A program made the translations under genes and the position numbers. From positions 42,193 to 106,192 of the forward strand of contig CAZWRV010000008.1 in the NCBI GenBank assembly GCA_964636325.1: a stretch of DNA of 64,000 bases, written 5' to 3'. Shown here one piece after another: positions 44,134 through 56,705 of the stretch (the first letter of the stretch is position 1; the number at the start of each line of letters is the position of its first letter). The notes beneath the pieces are model-generated. The model was not told the DNA's origin. It did no database searches and saw only the letters and a program-made list of their open reading frames with translations. The stretch comes from CAZWRV01 sp964636325. GTDB lineage: Bacteria > Verrucomicrobiota > Lentisphaeria > Victivallales > GWF2-50-93.

Positions 44134-44942
44134 CGATGCCCGCCGGAACCGAGGTCTACAACGCGGATGTCGCGCCCGTGACGGCGCGGGGCGCGTCCTA
44201 CACGGACGCGGAGCTTGACGCCGCGTTGGGCGGCACCGTGTCACGCATTCTCTGGGACGACGCCGGGACGGCGAACCTCCAGGCCATCCTCACAAGCGTT
44301 ATCACCACGGATTTTTCGGACAAGAGCGTCAAACGCATCCTAGAAAGTCATCACGCGCCGGAGAACTGGCGCGTGGGCGAGGCCTTGGCGGAGGCATTTC
44401 TGGTTGAACATCGCTCATGCGAGTTCCCCTGGCCGTCTGGCCGGGACCTGAAGAATCCGAGCGCCAGCCCGGCGGGAACCGACCTCGTGGGCTTTCAGAA
44501 CATGAACGGCGCGGGCAACACCCATCGTTTTGCGTTCGGCGAGGTCAAGACTTCGGAGCAGGAGGCGTGGCCGCCAAGTGTAATGGACGGCCGACACGGA
44601 TTGAAGAAGCAACTGGAGGACTTGCGCGATTTGTCGGATGTTAAGGACTCCCTGGTGAAATATCTTGGACACCACACGAACGGGACGGACTGGTTCCCAT
44701 GCTATCAGAGCGCGACGACGCGTTATCTCGCCAACCCGGCTGACGTTTCCCTGTTCGGCATCCTCGTAAGGGACGTGGAGCCGAGGCGCGAAGACTTGGC
44801 CGGTCGCGCGGGTGACTTGGCAAAAGGATGTCCCGCCGCAGCGAGTATCGAGCTACGGGCGATGTACTTGCCGAAGAAAAGCATCAACTCACTTTCTCAA
44901 CGCGCCGTGAAGGCGCGGGAGGGCGACCATGGCAAGAACTGA
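44130..44942 (+). CDS. PD-(D/E)XK-like nuclease of a nuclease-helicase pair (HamA-like candidate)
   Basis: A 270-residue protein. WRVGEALAEAFLVEH followed by GTDLVGF and HRFAFGEVKTS gives a plausible PD-(D/E)XK active site (Glu, Asp, E-x-K). This layout resembles DUF1837/HamA effectors of Hachiman systems, and the gene overlaps a large DEAH helicase gene by 14 bases, as hamA-hamB pairs do. I cannot confirm the family from sequence alone. The pair sits inside the hsd locus, between hsdS and hsdR. Confidence 0.5.
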   Translation: MTMPAGTEVYNADVAPVTARGASYTDAELDAALGGTVSRILWDDAGTANLQAILTSVITTDFSDKSVKRILESHHAPENWRVGEALAEAFLVEHRSCEFPWPSGRDLKNPSASPAGTDLVGFQNMNGAGNTHRFAFGEVKTSEQEAWPPSVMDGRHGLKKQLEDLRDLSDVKDSLVKYLGHHTNGTDWFPCYQSATTRYLANPADVSLFGILVRDVEPRREDLAGRAGDLAKGCPAAASIELRAMYLPKKSINSLSQRAVKAREGDHGKN

Positions 44943-47900
44943 CATGGTTATAACCGAAGACGCCCTCAACCGCGTTGACCAGCATTGGGCAGTCAAGGCC
45001 ATCGGCGATGACTGGCTGGTGCGGGCACTGGAAGTAGCCACAGTGCGCGTCATGCGCTCTGCCGTCGGGCACCAGATGACGATTGCCTTTGGCGAGACCG
45101 CTATGGATGCGGAAACGGTCGAACGTGCGGCTATGGCCTACGAGATCGCGGCCATCGAAGGAATTGATGCGCTCTTGCATCCATCAGGCGATGAATCGCG
45201 TGTTCAACTGCGTATGCAGGCGCAGGCAGGGGCCTTCCGGGCTTACACCCTGCGGCGAACGTTACCGATCCCGACGAGGCCTGAAGACCGCATATTCCAT
45301 GTCCTGCATTTGGCGGCACTTGCCTATTGCGGCGACCAATGGGCCGACCTGCGGCGCTGGCTCAAGGATCATGAGCAGGAAGTAAAGCCGCCCTCGGTCG
45401 CTGATGTTGATTGGGATCGTCGCGTACTCCGTCGGCTGTATGATTGCTGGCTACGTCTCTTGCGCAAGCGAGGATGGGATGATCTCGATGGGGTCAGGGA
45501 GATCATCGCCGGTTTGCGCAAGGACCAGGAGCAGTACGAGAACACATCCCTGAACAAACCCGACAACGTCTCCGCCCAAGCTACGGCCTTGCGTCTCATA
45601 GCGCTTTACCACTTGGCCAAAGCGACGGAGTTGCTGGCGATTTATATTCTACAAGGACAGCCTGTGGGCATCGAAGGCGAGTTGGACAAGCACTTCGAGG
45701 CGGGCAGGCAGGCGGCTTCCGCCTCGCAGGATGCCGTGCTCGATGTAATCCTCCGCTGGCTACACGTTGCTTCCCGCCGGATGGTCGCCGGTTCGCTCTG
45801 GAAGGTAGCCCAAGCGGTCAATTCCCGTGTGACCCGTTTCGTCAAAAGCATCACCAAGACGCGCTCCATGTTTGAACTTCTGCCACCGCAACGTGCTGCA
45901 TTGCAGGAACAAGGGCTCTTGGACCAGGCCAGCCGTGCAATAGTCGTGGACTTGCCGACCTCCGGCGGGAAAACGACTCTCGCACAGTTCCGAATACTGC
46001 AGGCTTTGAACCAGTTCGATGCGGATAAAGGATGGGTTGCGTATGTCGCGCCGACACGCGCCCTCGTAGCCCAACTGACCCGCCGTCTCCGTGAAGACTT
46101 TAGCCCGCTGGACATCCGCGTCGAGCAGTTGACCGGGGCCATCGAGATAGATGCCTTCGAGGAGGCGATGCTTACTGCTCAGTCCGACGACGTGCCCTTC
46201 CATGTGTTGGTTTCCACGCCGGAAAAACTGCAACTGGTGATTCGGAATAAGAAAGTCCAGCGTCCATTGGCATTGGTGCTCATGGATGAAGCGCACAGTA
46301 TCGAGGACGAGGAACGGGGGTTGAGAATAGAGCTCCTTCTCGCCACCATCAAGCGCGAGTGTGACCGGGCGAATTTCCTCTTGCTGATGCCCTATGTTCC
46401 GAACGCCGGAGACTTGGCGAGATGGCTCGGCGCGGATGCGGGCAAGACGATAAGCATCGGGACTTCGCCGTGGCAGCCTAATGAACGGGCCGTCGGTCTT
46501 TTCGGCGCCGTAGAGGACAGTTCGGTTCGCGGTGGATGGAAACTTCAGTACGAGACGTTGATTACCACGCCCAAAACCATCCATCTGCATGGCCAGCACC
46601 AAGTCGGGGACGTCAAACCGCTGAACATTTCCTACTCCAAGGCAAAGGGAGTATCGGTCCAGGCTGGGGCTATGGCAAAGGTGTTTTCCGAACGCGGCAC
46701 CAGCATTGCGGTCGCCCAAAAGATAGACCACGTCTGGTCCGTGGCGCGCACCGTGAAGGATAGCCTCAAGCCGTTCGATGAAGTGCCGCCGGAAATCGCT
46801 CTGGTGCAACGATTCCTGCAAACGGAAATCTGTCCACGGTTCGAACTGATCGATATGCTCGGGCATGGAGTAGGCGTTCACCACACGGGGCTTTCGGATG
46901 AAACTCGAACGCTCATGGAATGGCTTGCCGAAATCGGGGCGTTGCGGATCCTTTGCACGACAACGACTCTTATTCACGGCATAAACTTCCCTGTCGCATC
47001 CGTGTTCCTGTCCACGCGAAAGTATCCTTACGGCAAGGAGATGAGCCCGAGGACGTTCTGGAACCTTGCGGGACGCGCAGGCCGGGTGAATCAAGAAAGC
47101 GTCGGCATTGTGGGCCTGGCTACCGGAGACGACCCGGATGGGAACCGTCGGTTTGTCAGCCAAGCGACCGGGGCGCTGGTTTCGCGTTTGATTGGACTGC
47201 TCGACGAGGTGGAACAGCAAGGCAAGCTTAATCAACTTTCCATGGTCATTCAGGAAGAACAGTGGTCCGATTTTCGTTGCTATGTGGCCCACCTGTGGAA
47301 CGAGAAGAAGAACCTCGACGCCGTGCTAGCCGAAACGGAACAACTCTTACGAAACACTTATGGCTTTGGCGCGTTGCAGGAACGCTCGGACAGCAGTGCA
47401 AGGCAGAAGACACAAGCACTTCTGAAGGCCACGGGTGATTACGCTCGACGGTTGGCGAAAAATCCGGGGCATGTAGCCTTGGCAGACGCGACGGGCTTTG
47501 CGCCAGAGGGTGTTGCCACTGCGCTCGCCGGTCTGAACCAATTGCAGCGCAAGTTGACTCCTGCGGATTGGGAACCAGCGAGCATATTCGGTGACGTAGC
47601 AACGTCCCCCCTTCCCAATCTGATCGGCATCATGATGCGCATCCCGGAAATCAAGGGAGCACTATCGGAAATCAAATCTGATGGATTGGCGCATCAACAC
47701 ATCGCCAACATCACGCGCGCATGGGTGGACGGACGTTCGATCCAAAAAATAGCCGAAGAGTTCTTCAGAGATAAGACTGGTACTGAGGCGATAACCAGTG
47801 CGTGCAAAGCGATTTATCGGGTACTGACCAACAACGGCCCGTGGGGGCTTTCGGCTTTGTGCAAGATTAGCGGCATTGATTTTGATCAACTCTCCCCTGA

Positions 47901-48204
47901 CGAAAAGCGCCGCATCAACAGCTTGCCCGCAATGATCTATCACGGCGTCAAGACTGAGGCGGCAGTTCTTATGCGCATGAACAGTGTCCCGAGAAGTATT
48001 GCAGAATCGTTAGGGGCTGAGTTTGAGCGCAAGACTGGCGCTCCTGCGGGCAACCAGGCCGTTGGCGTGGCCCGTAATTTCTTGCGAACCCTTAGCGATG
48101 GTGACTGGGGACGGCTCGCGCCTAGGGGGGCGACAATGTCTGGGCAGGACTACAAAGAAGTTTGGGGGCGACTCTCCGGCGAAGCATGGAGCAACAAAAT
48201 ATGA
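44929..48204 (+). CDS. Large superfamily 2 DEAH-box helicase (Ski2-like; HamB-like candidate)
   Basis: A 1091-residue helicase. Residues 1-330 form a helical N-terminal region. Motif I LPTSGGKTTLAQF (~346), motif Ia APTRALVAQL, motif II VLMDEAHSIEDE (~450), motif IV-V region TTTLIHGINFPV and motif VI FWNLAGRAGRVNQES are all intact, in the Ski2/RecQ-like order. A long C-terminal helical region follows. It is likely coupled to the nuclease gene before it. The last codon overlaps a broken hsdR start. Confidence 0.85.
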   Translation: MARTDMVITEDALNRVDQHWAVKAIGDDWLVRALEVATVRVMRSAVGHQMTIAFGETAMDAETVERAAMAYEIAAIEGIDALLHPSGDESRVQLRMQAQAGAFRAYTLRRTLPIPTRPEDRIFHVLHLAALAYCGDQWADLRRWLKDHEQEVKPPSVADVDWDRRVLRRLYDCWLRLLRKRGWDDLDGVREIIAGLRKDQEQYENTSLNKPDNVSAQATALRLIALYHLAKATELLAIYILQGQPVGIEGELDKHFEAGRQAASASQDAVLDVILRWLHVASRRMVAGSLWKVAQAVNSRVTRFVKSITKTRSMFELLPPQRAALQEQGLLDQASRAIVVDLPTSGGKTTLAQFRILQALNQFDADKGWVAYVAPTRALVAQLTRRLREDFSPLDIRVEQLTGAIEIDAFEEAMLTAQSDDVPFHVLVSTPEKLQLVIRNKKVQRPLALVLMDEAHSIEDEERGLRIELLLATIKRECDRANFLLLMPYVPNAGDLARWLGADAGKTISIGTSPWQPNERAVGLFGAVEDSSVRGGWKLQYETLITTPKTIHLHGQHQVGDVKPLNISYSKAKGVSVQAGAMAKVFSERGTSIAVAQKIDHVWSVARTVKDSLKPFDEVPPEIALVQRFLQTEICPRFELIDMLGHGVGVHHTGLSDETRTLMEWLAEIGALRILCTTTTLIHGINFPVASVFLSTRKYPYGKEMSPRTFWNLAGRAGRVNQESVGIVGLATGDDPDGNRRFVSQATGALVSRLIGLLDEVEQQGKLNQLSMVIQEEQWSDFRCYVAHLWNEKKNLDAVLAETEQLLRNTYGFGALQERSDSSARQKTQALLKATGDYARRLAKNPGHVALADATGFAPEGVATALAGLNQLQRKLTPADWEPASIFGDVATSPLPNLIGIMMRIPEIKGALSEIKSDGLAHQHIANITRAWVDGRSIQKIAEEFFRDKTGTEAITSACKAIYRVLTNNGPWGLSALCKISGIDFDQLSPDEKRRINSLPAMIYHGVKTEAAVLMRMNSVPRSIAESLGAEFERKTGAPAGNQAVGVARNFLRTLSDGDWGRLAPRGATMSGQDYKEVWGRLSGEAWSNKI

Positions 48205-48356
48205 CCAGCGAAACCTTCACCGAATCCGTCGTCGAGCAAGCCGCGCATGTCTGGTCGGTTGCACTCGGCTATTTTCCAAGTCTTGGGAGGGCACAGATGC
48301 TGGCGTTCCAATTCTTGAGGAGTAGCTGGCGAGGTGCTGTTGGGAGGGCATTGTGA
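48201..48356 (+). pseudogene. Truncated second copy of an hsdR start
   Basis: The frame MTSETFTESVVEQAAHVWSV-ALGYF is the typical N-terminus of type I HsdR proteins (usual form: MTSETFTESVVE-x-AALAWLESLGY). After ~22 residues the similarity ends. The intact hsdR follows at 48994 with a matching block EIEEAALSWLRSLGYTALFG, so this is a duplicated and interrupted 5' end. Confidence 0.65.
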
Positions 48357-48993
48357 TGGTGGACAGAAATGGACAGAATGGACGCGGGGAGGGGCTGATT
48401 CCGAAGCATGGGGGCTTTCGGAATCTGAAGAGTTTTCAGGTGGCGCAGGTGGTCTATGATGTCACGGTGCGGTTCTGCGACAAATACATTGAAAAGCGTA
48501 GCCGCACACATGATCAGATGGTTCAAGCCGCGCGTTCAGGCGTTCAGAACATCGCCGAGGGGAGCGTGGCCAGCGGTACCTCGAAGAAAATGGAGCTCAA
48601 ACTGACCAACGTAGCCAGGGCAAGCCTTGAAGAACTGCGCCTCGACTACGAAGACTTCCTGCGCCAGCGCGGCCTGCGGCTCTGGCCCCAGCACGACCCG
48701 CGCCGCAAGGCGCTGGTGGCGCGGCGGTGCTCCACCGCCGACGACGTGGCGGCATGGGTGGCGGAACAGGCCAAGCATGGACGAGATGGACAGAATGGAC
48801 AAGAGAAGCCGTCCATGGAGTCCATGAAGTCCATTCTTTTCCCCGAAATTTCGGCCAATGCGGCGCTGGTCCTGATCGGGGTGGCTTCTGCTTTGCTGGA
48901 GCGCCAGATTGCGGCGCAGGCCGCCGCCTTCGAGACCGAGGGTGGTTTCACGGAGCGGCTCTATAGAATACGGCAGATTAGGAGGAAGGGAAA

Positions 48994-48997
<4 letters not shown>
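48356..48997 (+). CDS. Four-helix-bundle protein with suffix domain
   Basis: A 213-residue protein. ATG 48356 follows GGGAGGG; a GTG 3 bases earlier is possible. The core (about 20-100: LKSFQVAQVVYDVTVRFCDKYI, QMVQAARSGVQNIAEGS, LKLTNVARASLEELRLDYEDFL) is a 23S-rRNA-IVP/four-helix-bundle protein, with a suffix domain after it (LALIGVASALLERQIAAQ-like VLIGVASALLERQIAAQ). Two runs of ATGGACAG-type repeats are translated within it. The function is unknown; such genes often lie in restriction loci. It ends by overlapping hsdR. Confidence 0.75.
48777..48838. repeat. ATGGACAG / GTCCAT inverted repeat cluster, copy inside the four-helix gene
   Basis: Units GATGGACAGAATGGAC are followed by CCGTCCATGGAGTCCATGAAGTCCATT and can fold into one long hairpin. 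Related clusters lie at 48356-48390 and 49001-49082, and a short one at 51784-51812 inside hsdR. Confidence 0.75.
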
Positions 48998-52692
<3,695 letters not shown>

Positions 52693-52833
52693 TGAAAAGA
52701 GCCAAGCCGCTCCCCCGCCATGTCCACCGCCGGCGCAAGGTCGCTGGTGTCCATCTCATTATGAGACGATCAGCAAATGGCAAAAAAGCAGGGTGGGAAT
52801 TGGAGGAAGCCAGGATTATGAGGCTGAAAAAAA

Positions 52834-52908
52834 TGGCTCCGGCAGCTGGATTCGAACCAGCGACCAAGTGGTTAACAGCCACCTACTCTACCACTGAGCT
52901 ATGCCGGA
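52834..52908 (-). tRNA. tRNA-Asn (GTT)
   Basis: Read on the minus strand: acceptor TCCGGCA pairs with TGCCGGA, the D arm has GCTCAGTGGTAGAG, the anticodon loop is CTGTTAA (anticodon GTT), the T arm is GCTGG-TTCGAAT-CCAGC, and the 3' end carries G-CCA encoded. Full cloverleaf, about 75 nt. It borders the right side of the restriction island, a typical integration target. Confidence 0.93.
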
Positions 52909-52940
52909 GTATGAAAAAACAAATTGTCAAACATCCTCGC

Positions 52941-53071
52941 CTCCGGCGGCCGGATTCTAATTCGCCGGGGCGAATCTCCAATCTGCCGGCGGCGGTTCTT
53001 CGACCGTCGATTCGCCTAGGCGAATTAACAGCCGCCTGCTCTTTCCGCCGGACGGCGGAAGCTATGCCGGA
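52941..53071 (-). pseudogene. tRNA-Asn-like pseudogene interrupted by palindromes
   Basis: The outer parts match the adjacent tRNA-Asn on the same strand: CTCCGGCGGCCGGATTCTAA against CTCCGGCAGCTGGATTCGAA, then TTAACAGCCGCCTGCTCT against TTAACAGCCACCTACTCT, and AGCTATGCCGGA identical. Between them lie small palindromes (ATTCGCC-GG-GGCGAAT, GATTCGCCTAGGCGAATT, TCCGCCGGACGGCGGA) in place of normal tRNA sequence. Confidence 0.55.
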
Positions 53072-53111
53072 ACGCGGAGTTATCCGGGCATCCGGGATTT
53101 CGAAGACACGT

Positions 53112-53139
53112 ATTCTATCACGAAATACGCGAAAAACAA
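53112..53139 (-). promoter_or_regulatory. Possible promoter for tRNA-Asn on the minus strand
   Basis: Read on the minus strand: TTGTTT, 16 bases, TAGAAT. It lies upstream of the pseudo-tRNA and the tRNA. The -35 match is weak. Confidence 0.3.
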
Positions 53140-53202
53140 TACCCCCGCAGGTTTTTTTATGTATGATTTGCGGCTGTTTTTTTCGAAGAGTCCTGCTTCC
53201 TA

Positions 53203-53511
53203 GTGGCTCGCAAGACAACTGAAACAGGGGAACCGACAAGGCACGCAAATATGGACGTCACCAAGCTGATGATTCGAACGGTTGGAAGCGCCGCTCTTCC
53301 AACACCCTTACGTGCGGCGGCAGGAGAAGAACTGGCGTCCGCTTCAAACGGGACATGGGATAAAAAGATCAATGCCATTCTTCTGCATTCCCCCTTGAAT
53401 CTTAACCGCCCCTTCAAGGAGATTGCCCTTTGGACGGAAGAGACAATTGAGAAGCGCTCGGGGACACTCTTCGAATCCGCATTGCGCAGCCGGGGCCGCC
53501 CGGAATCATGA
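53203..53511 (+). pseudogene. Short frame, possible remnant of a DUF262/DUF1524-type protein
   Basis: A 102-residue frame. Its last 40 residues (LNRPFKEIALWTEETIEKRSGTLFESAL) follow the W-x5-I-x-x-R-x3-L pattern seen near the end of DUF1524 domains. The start is unclear and the protein is far too short for that family (500+ residues). It may be a decayed piece from the defence island, or spurious. Confidence 0.3.
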
Positions 53512-53703
53512 ACGGAGGGGCTTCAGCGGCATTAGTGGTATTTCTGTCGGCGCTATCAGGCATATGCTTCGCCATGCTCGGCGTGGGCTACAGGATGGGC
53601 GGCGGGCGTCATCTCGGTCATTGCGTTCGGCGAGGCCGCCAGCCGTTTCTGGTGGGCGATGATCGCAAGCGGCATACTTGCGGTGCTGCTGTTCAATGTC
53701 TAG
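53508..53703 (+). pseudogene. Frameshifted C-terminal remnant of a DMT-type sugar transporter
   Basis: The first part (53508-~53595) encodes a hydrophobic helix with ALVVFLSALSGICFAML. After a frame change the other frame continues WAAGVISVIAFGEAASRFWWAMIASGILAVLLFNV to a TAG at 53701. The end resembles the last two helices of RhaT/GRP-type transporters. The rest of the gene is absent. Confidence 0.5.
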
Positions 53704-54557
53704 TCCGCGCGTATTCCCAGCTTGCCCTTCAGGAAGCGGAGGCCCCCTGCCACAAACGCGGCGGCGTCCGGACACACATTGTGGAACATGCCGCGTTCGA
53801 AGGCAAAATCGCCGGCGGACGAATTGTAGGCCTCCATTATCAGGCGCCCGTCGAACCCCGTTTCAGACAAGGTCCTGCATATCGCATCCCATGGGACGAG
53901 GCCTCCGCCCGGGACGCCCCTGTCGTTCTCGCACATATGCATGCCCCAGAGCTTTTCTCCGCACGTCCTTATACCGGCCGCGTAGTCGCGCACCTCTGTG
54001 ATCATGTGGTATGTGTCGAGAAGCGCCCAGAGGTTCGGATGCTCGGCCATTCCGATGAGGCGCATAAGCTGATCCGGAGTGTTCACAAGATGCGTCCTGA
54101 AGTGGCTCATCGGCTCAAGGACGACGGCTACGCCAAGCCCCGCGGCATGCTCGGAGAGGGTTCGGAGGCTCTCGGCCGTCCAGCGGTATTCGTCGGGCGG
54201 TGGCCTTCTTCTCTTAACGACTCCGGAATGGCCGTAGATGCAGCCGCAATACGCCTTCGCGCCCATCTCTTGGGCCAGCTCCACCTGCCTTTTATGCCAG
54301 AGGAGTCCGGCCTTCCTCTCTGACTTTTTCTCCGAGGAGATGTCGCACTCTGGCGGCCACAGCCCGCCCGGACTCACAAGCAGTTCTATCCCAAGCTGTT
54401 CCGCATGGCGCCTGAGCGGTTCCGGCGAAAAGAATACATCGTCCCCGACTCCGATCTCGAAGCAGGAGAGGCCAAGCTCCTCGGCCTCGTCCAGGAAATG
54501 CAGCGAGGAGTCCGACCATCTTGCAGTGAATATATATGAATGCGCCCCGAACTTCAT
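53700..54557 (-). CDS. Sugar phosphate isomerase/epimerase family protein
   Basis: A 285-residue TIM-barrel protein. I start at ATG 54557 (MKFGAHSYIF), which gives the family's first strand; the frame extends upstream without similarity. Metal and substrate residues fit ketose 3-epimerases: VVLEPMSHFRTHLVNTPDQ (Glu), LLDTYHMI (Asp, His), WGMHMCENDRGVPG (His) and LIMEAYNSS (Glu). Likely interconverts ketoses; the substrate is unknown. It overlaps the transporter remnant at its 3' end, which suggests a former sugar-use cluster. Follows the LPS-kinase-like gene at 4 bases. Confidence 0.8.
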   Translation of the reverse strand: MKFGAHSYIFTARWSDSSLHFLDEAEELGLSCFEIGVGDDVFFSPEPLRRHAEQLGIELLVSPGGLWPPECDISSEKKSERKAGLLWHKRQVELAQEMGAKAYCGCIYGHSGVVKRRRPPPDEYRWTAESLRTLSEHAAGLGVAVVLEPMSHFRTHLVNTPDQLMRLIGMAEHPNLWALLDTYHMITEVRDYAAGIRTCGEKLWGMHMCENDRGVPGGGLVPWDAICRTLSETGFDGRLIMEAYNSSAGDFAFERGMFHNVCPDAAAFVAGGLRFLKGKLGIRAD

Positions 54558-54561
54558 CGTC

Positions 54562-55641
54562 CTATGCCGTTTGCCCCCGGCCAGCCAAAGGCTGCCCTTT
54601 GGCGAAGACCAGCGTGTCATGATCCGCCCCGCCGGTAATCCAGGCCGCCGGCCCCGTGTGCGGAATTCTACGGAAGTCATTATGGAACGTCTCGTTCCAG
54701 ACAGCTGCGGCCTCGCCGGCCCCGCACTCCTTGAAGATGTAGGCTATGCCGTCTTTCCTGAGGATGTCGTCGAGGTCCGCCAGGGGCTCCCCCGCCAGAT
54801 TTTTTCTGATTCTGATGGTCAATCCTTCGAGATGATGCGTCTCCATGAAGCGAGGATCGCCCGCGGCGACCTGCCTCCCCCTCTTCCTCCAATCCTTCTC
54901 TGCCTCTGCCGACTCCGCCTGCAGTATCTGACGCCAGATGCCTGACGGATCCTGCAAGGCTGTCCCGGCCTTCTCCGAAATCCTGGAGATGACGGCTGCC
55001 CCTTCCCCCTCGGAAAGTTCGCCCCTCAGCGCCCCTACGACCCTCAGCATGGAAAATATCTGCGCCCCGGAAAGGGATCCGTGCATCTTCGCGCCGTACG
55101 GATCCACGACCGCAATGCGCATTTCTTTTCCGGAGACGAGCAGGTTCCCGAGGTGAAGATCCGGAAGGTATATTCCGGCGCGGATCAGTGCGGCAAGAAT
55201 ATCTTCAAGACCGGCGATGAAACGGCCTCTGGCTCCGGCTTCCTCAGCCGACCGCGAAAACCAGAACTCCTTGGCGTTGCGCGACTCGGGCATTTCCTCC
55301 GTCAGGAGCATGCTCCCGCTTCCGCACGCGCCCCAGCCGAGAGCCCTGACAGAAGGCACGCCGCATTCATCAAGAAGCAGATAAGAGGCGCATTCCCGTT
55401 CCGCCTTGGGAAACAAAGCCAGGAATATCTTCGTGCAGGGACAGAACTTCGGGAGATAATATTTCACGTAGATCCCCTTGCCCGCCCCGCACACCCTGAA
55501 GACGCATCTGACTTCGTTGGCCTTGACTGGATTCTCCCTCATCAGCCTTTCAAAGTCGGAGAACCAAGGCTCCAGCAGCGCGGCATCCTTGAGATGCCAG
55601 CGCCAGCCTCCGGCCCGTACTTCTTTCAATTGGGAATTCAT
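54562..55641 (-). CDS. Lipopolysaccharide core kinase-like protein (WaaP/InaA type)
   Basis: A 359-residue protein with a eukaryote-like kinase fold. VYVKYYLPK-like GIYVKYYLPK carries the ATP-binding lysine; ERECASYLLLDECGVPSVRALGWG and MLLTEEMPES follow WaaP/InaA patterns. The catalytic block is IYLPDLHLGNLLV, with Asp followed by Asn, and VVDPYGAKM serves as the DFG equivalent. It probably phosphorylates an LPS core sugar on the cytoplasmic side. I prefer ATG 55641 over the first Met at 55716; neither has a strong ribosome site. Confidence 0.72.
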   Translation of the reverse strand: MNSQLKEVRAGGWRWHLKDAALLEPWFSDFERLMRENPVKANEVRCVFRVCGAGKGIYVKYYLPKFCPCTKIFLALFPKAERECASYLLLDECGVPSVRALGWGACGSGSMLLTEEMPESRNAKEFWFSRSAEEAGARGRFIAGLEDILAALIRAGIYLPDLHLGNLLVSGKEMRIAVVDPYGAKMHGSLSGAQIFSMLRVVGALRGELSEGEGAAVISRISEKAGTALQDPSGIWRQILQAESAEAEKDWRKRGRQVAAGDPRFMETHHLEGLTIRIRKNLAGEPLADLDDILRKDGIAYIFKECGAGEAAAVWNETFHNDFRRIPHTGPAAWITGGADHDTLVFAKGQPLAGRGQTA

Positions 55642-55746
55642 GTGTTGTCCAACATTCAGCTGATCCTTGAGAATTGCTCTTTGAACATTTTCGCGTCCGC
55701 CCGGCGGATGCTTCATTCAGGAGGGGAAAACAAAAGCTTATCCCGC

Positions 55747-56679
55747 TCATTCCCCCCATTCAAGGCCTTTTCCGCAGAGAGCCTTCATATGCGCTTCAGC
55801 GGCCGAGGCCAGCCCCTTGGGGTTGTAGCCCCCCTCCAGGACGGACAGAAGGCGTGATCCGCAGTGGCGCTCCGCCAACTCCATGACGATCCCGGTCAGA
55901 GCATAGAATCCCTTGTCGGATATCATGAAGTCGCCGAGGAAGTCGCCCTTTCTGCTATCGAACCCGGCAGACAGCAGGATGAAGTCCGGCCTGAATTTCC
56001 CTGCAAGCGGGACGAGCGTCTCGTTGAAGACATTGATGAAGTCGAAGTCTCCGGCCCCCCCGGGCATCGGGACGTTGACGTTGAAGCCTAGCCCGGCGCC
56101 CTCTCCCCGCCTCTCAGGCCCGCCGGTTCCGGGAAACGCGCCGAGCCTGTGCGTCGAGAAATACAACACAGTCGGATCGCCGTAGAAGGCCTCCTCCGTC
56201 CCGTTGCCATGGTGGAAATCCCAGTCTATTATCAGTATCTTCCCCATCCCATGCCTGCGCTGCAGGTGCCTGGCAGCTATGGCGACGTTGTTGAAGAAGC
56301 AGAAACCGAAAGGTCCGTTGTCGAACGCATGGTGGCCTGGCGGACGAACCGCGCAGAACGCGTTGCGGACCTCTCCGGAGCAGACGGCGTCCGCCGCCGC
56401 GAGAACCCCGGCGACCGCCAGGCGGCAGACTTCGGGATTTCCCACCCCGCCATCGACAAGCTCCATATGGCGTTCGGAATGGACAAGCCTGATGGAATCC
56501 TCGGCATCGGCAGCACCCTTTACGCCAATCCTTTTCAGCTCACGCATAAGCCCGGACTTGTCCAGCCGGCGCATCAACGCCTTCAGCCTGAAAGGCGACT
56601 CGACATCGTCCCCCGGCAAAGGCACATGCCGGAGATATTCCTCGTCGTATACAAGGCCAGTGCATGATTCCATAGGCAT
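55747..56679 (-). CDS. Histone-deacetylase-family deacetylase
   Basis: A 310-residue class II HDAC-like enzyme (acetoin utilisation/acetylpolyamine amidohydrolase group). RPPGHHAFDNGPFGFCFFNN holds the catalytic His pair. DWDFHHGNGTEEAFY gives zinc ligands Asp and His, and SAGFDSRKGDFLGDF the third Asp. Near the C-terminus LEGGYNPKGLA has the transition-state Tyr. The substrate in bacteria is probably a small acetylated amine or protein lysine. Possibly the first gene of a run with the LPS-kinase-like gene (106-base gap). Confidence 0.92.
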   Translation of the reverse strand: MPMESCTGLVYDEEYLRHVPLPGDDVESPFRLKALMRRLDKSGLMRELKRIGVKGAADAEDSIRLVHSERHMELVDGGVGNPEVCRLAVAGVLAAADAVCSGEVRNAFCAVRPPGHHAFDNGPFGFCFFNNVAIAARHLQRRHGMGKILIIDWDFHHGNGTEEAFYGDPTVLYFSTHRLGAFPGTGGPERRGEGAGLGFNVNVPMPGGAGDFDFINVFNETLVPLAGKFRPDFILLSAGFDSRKGDFLGDFMISDKGFYALTGIVMELAERHCGSRLLSVLEGGYNPKGLASAAEAHMKALCGKGLEWGE

Positions 56680-56705
56680 CCGGGGCTCCTCTGAAACTCA
56701 CCTGA

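Noticed and set aside
45760..47292. 510-codon open frame on the minus strand
   Set aside because: Antisense to the helicase, whose motifs are intact on the plus strand.
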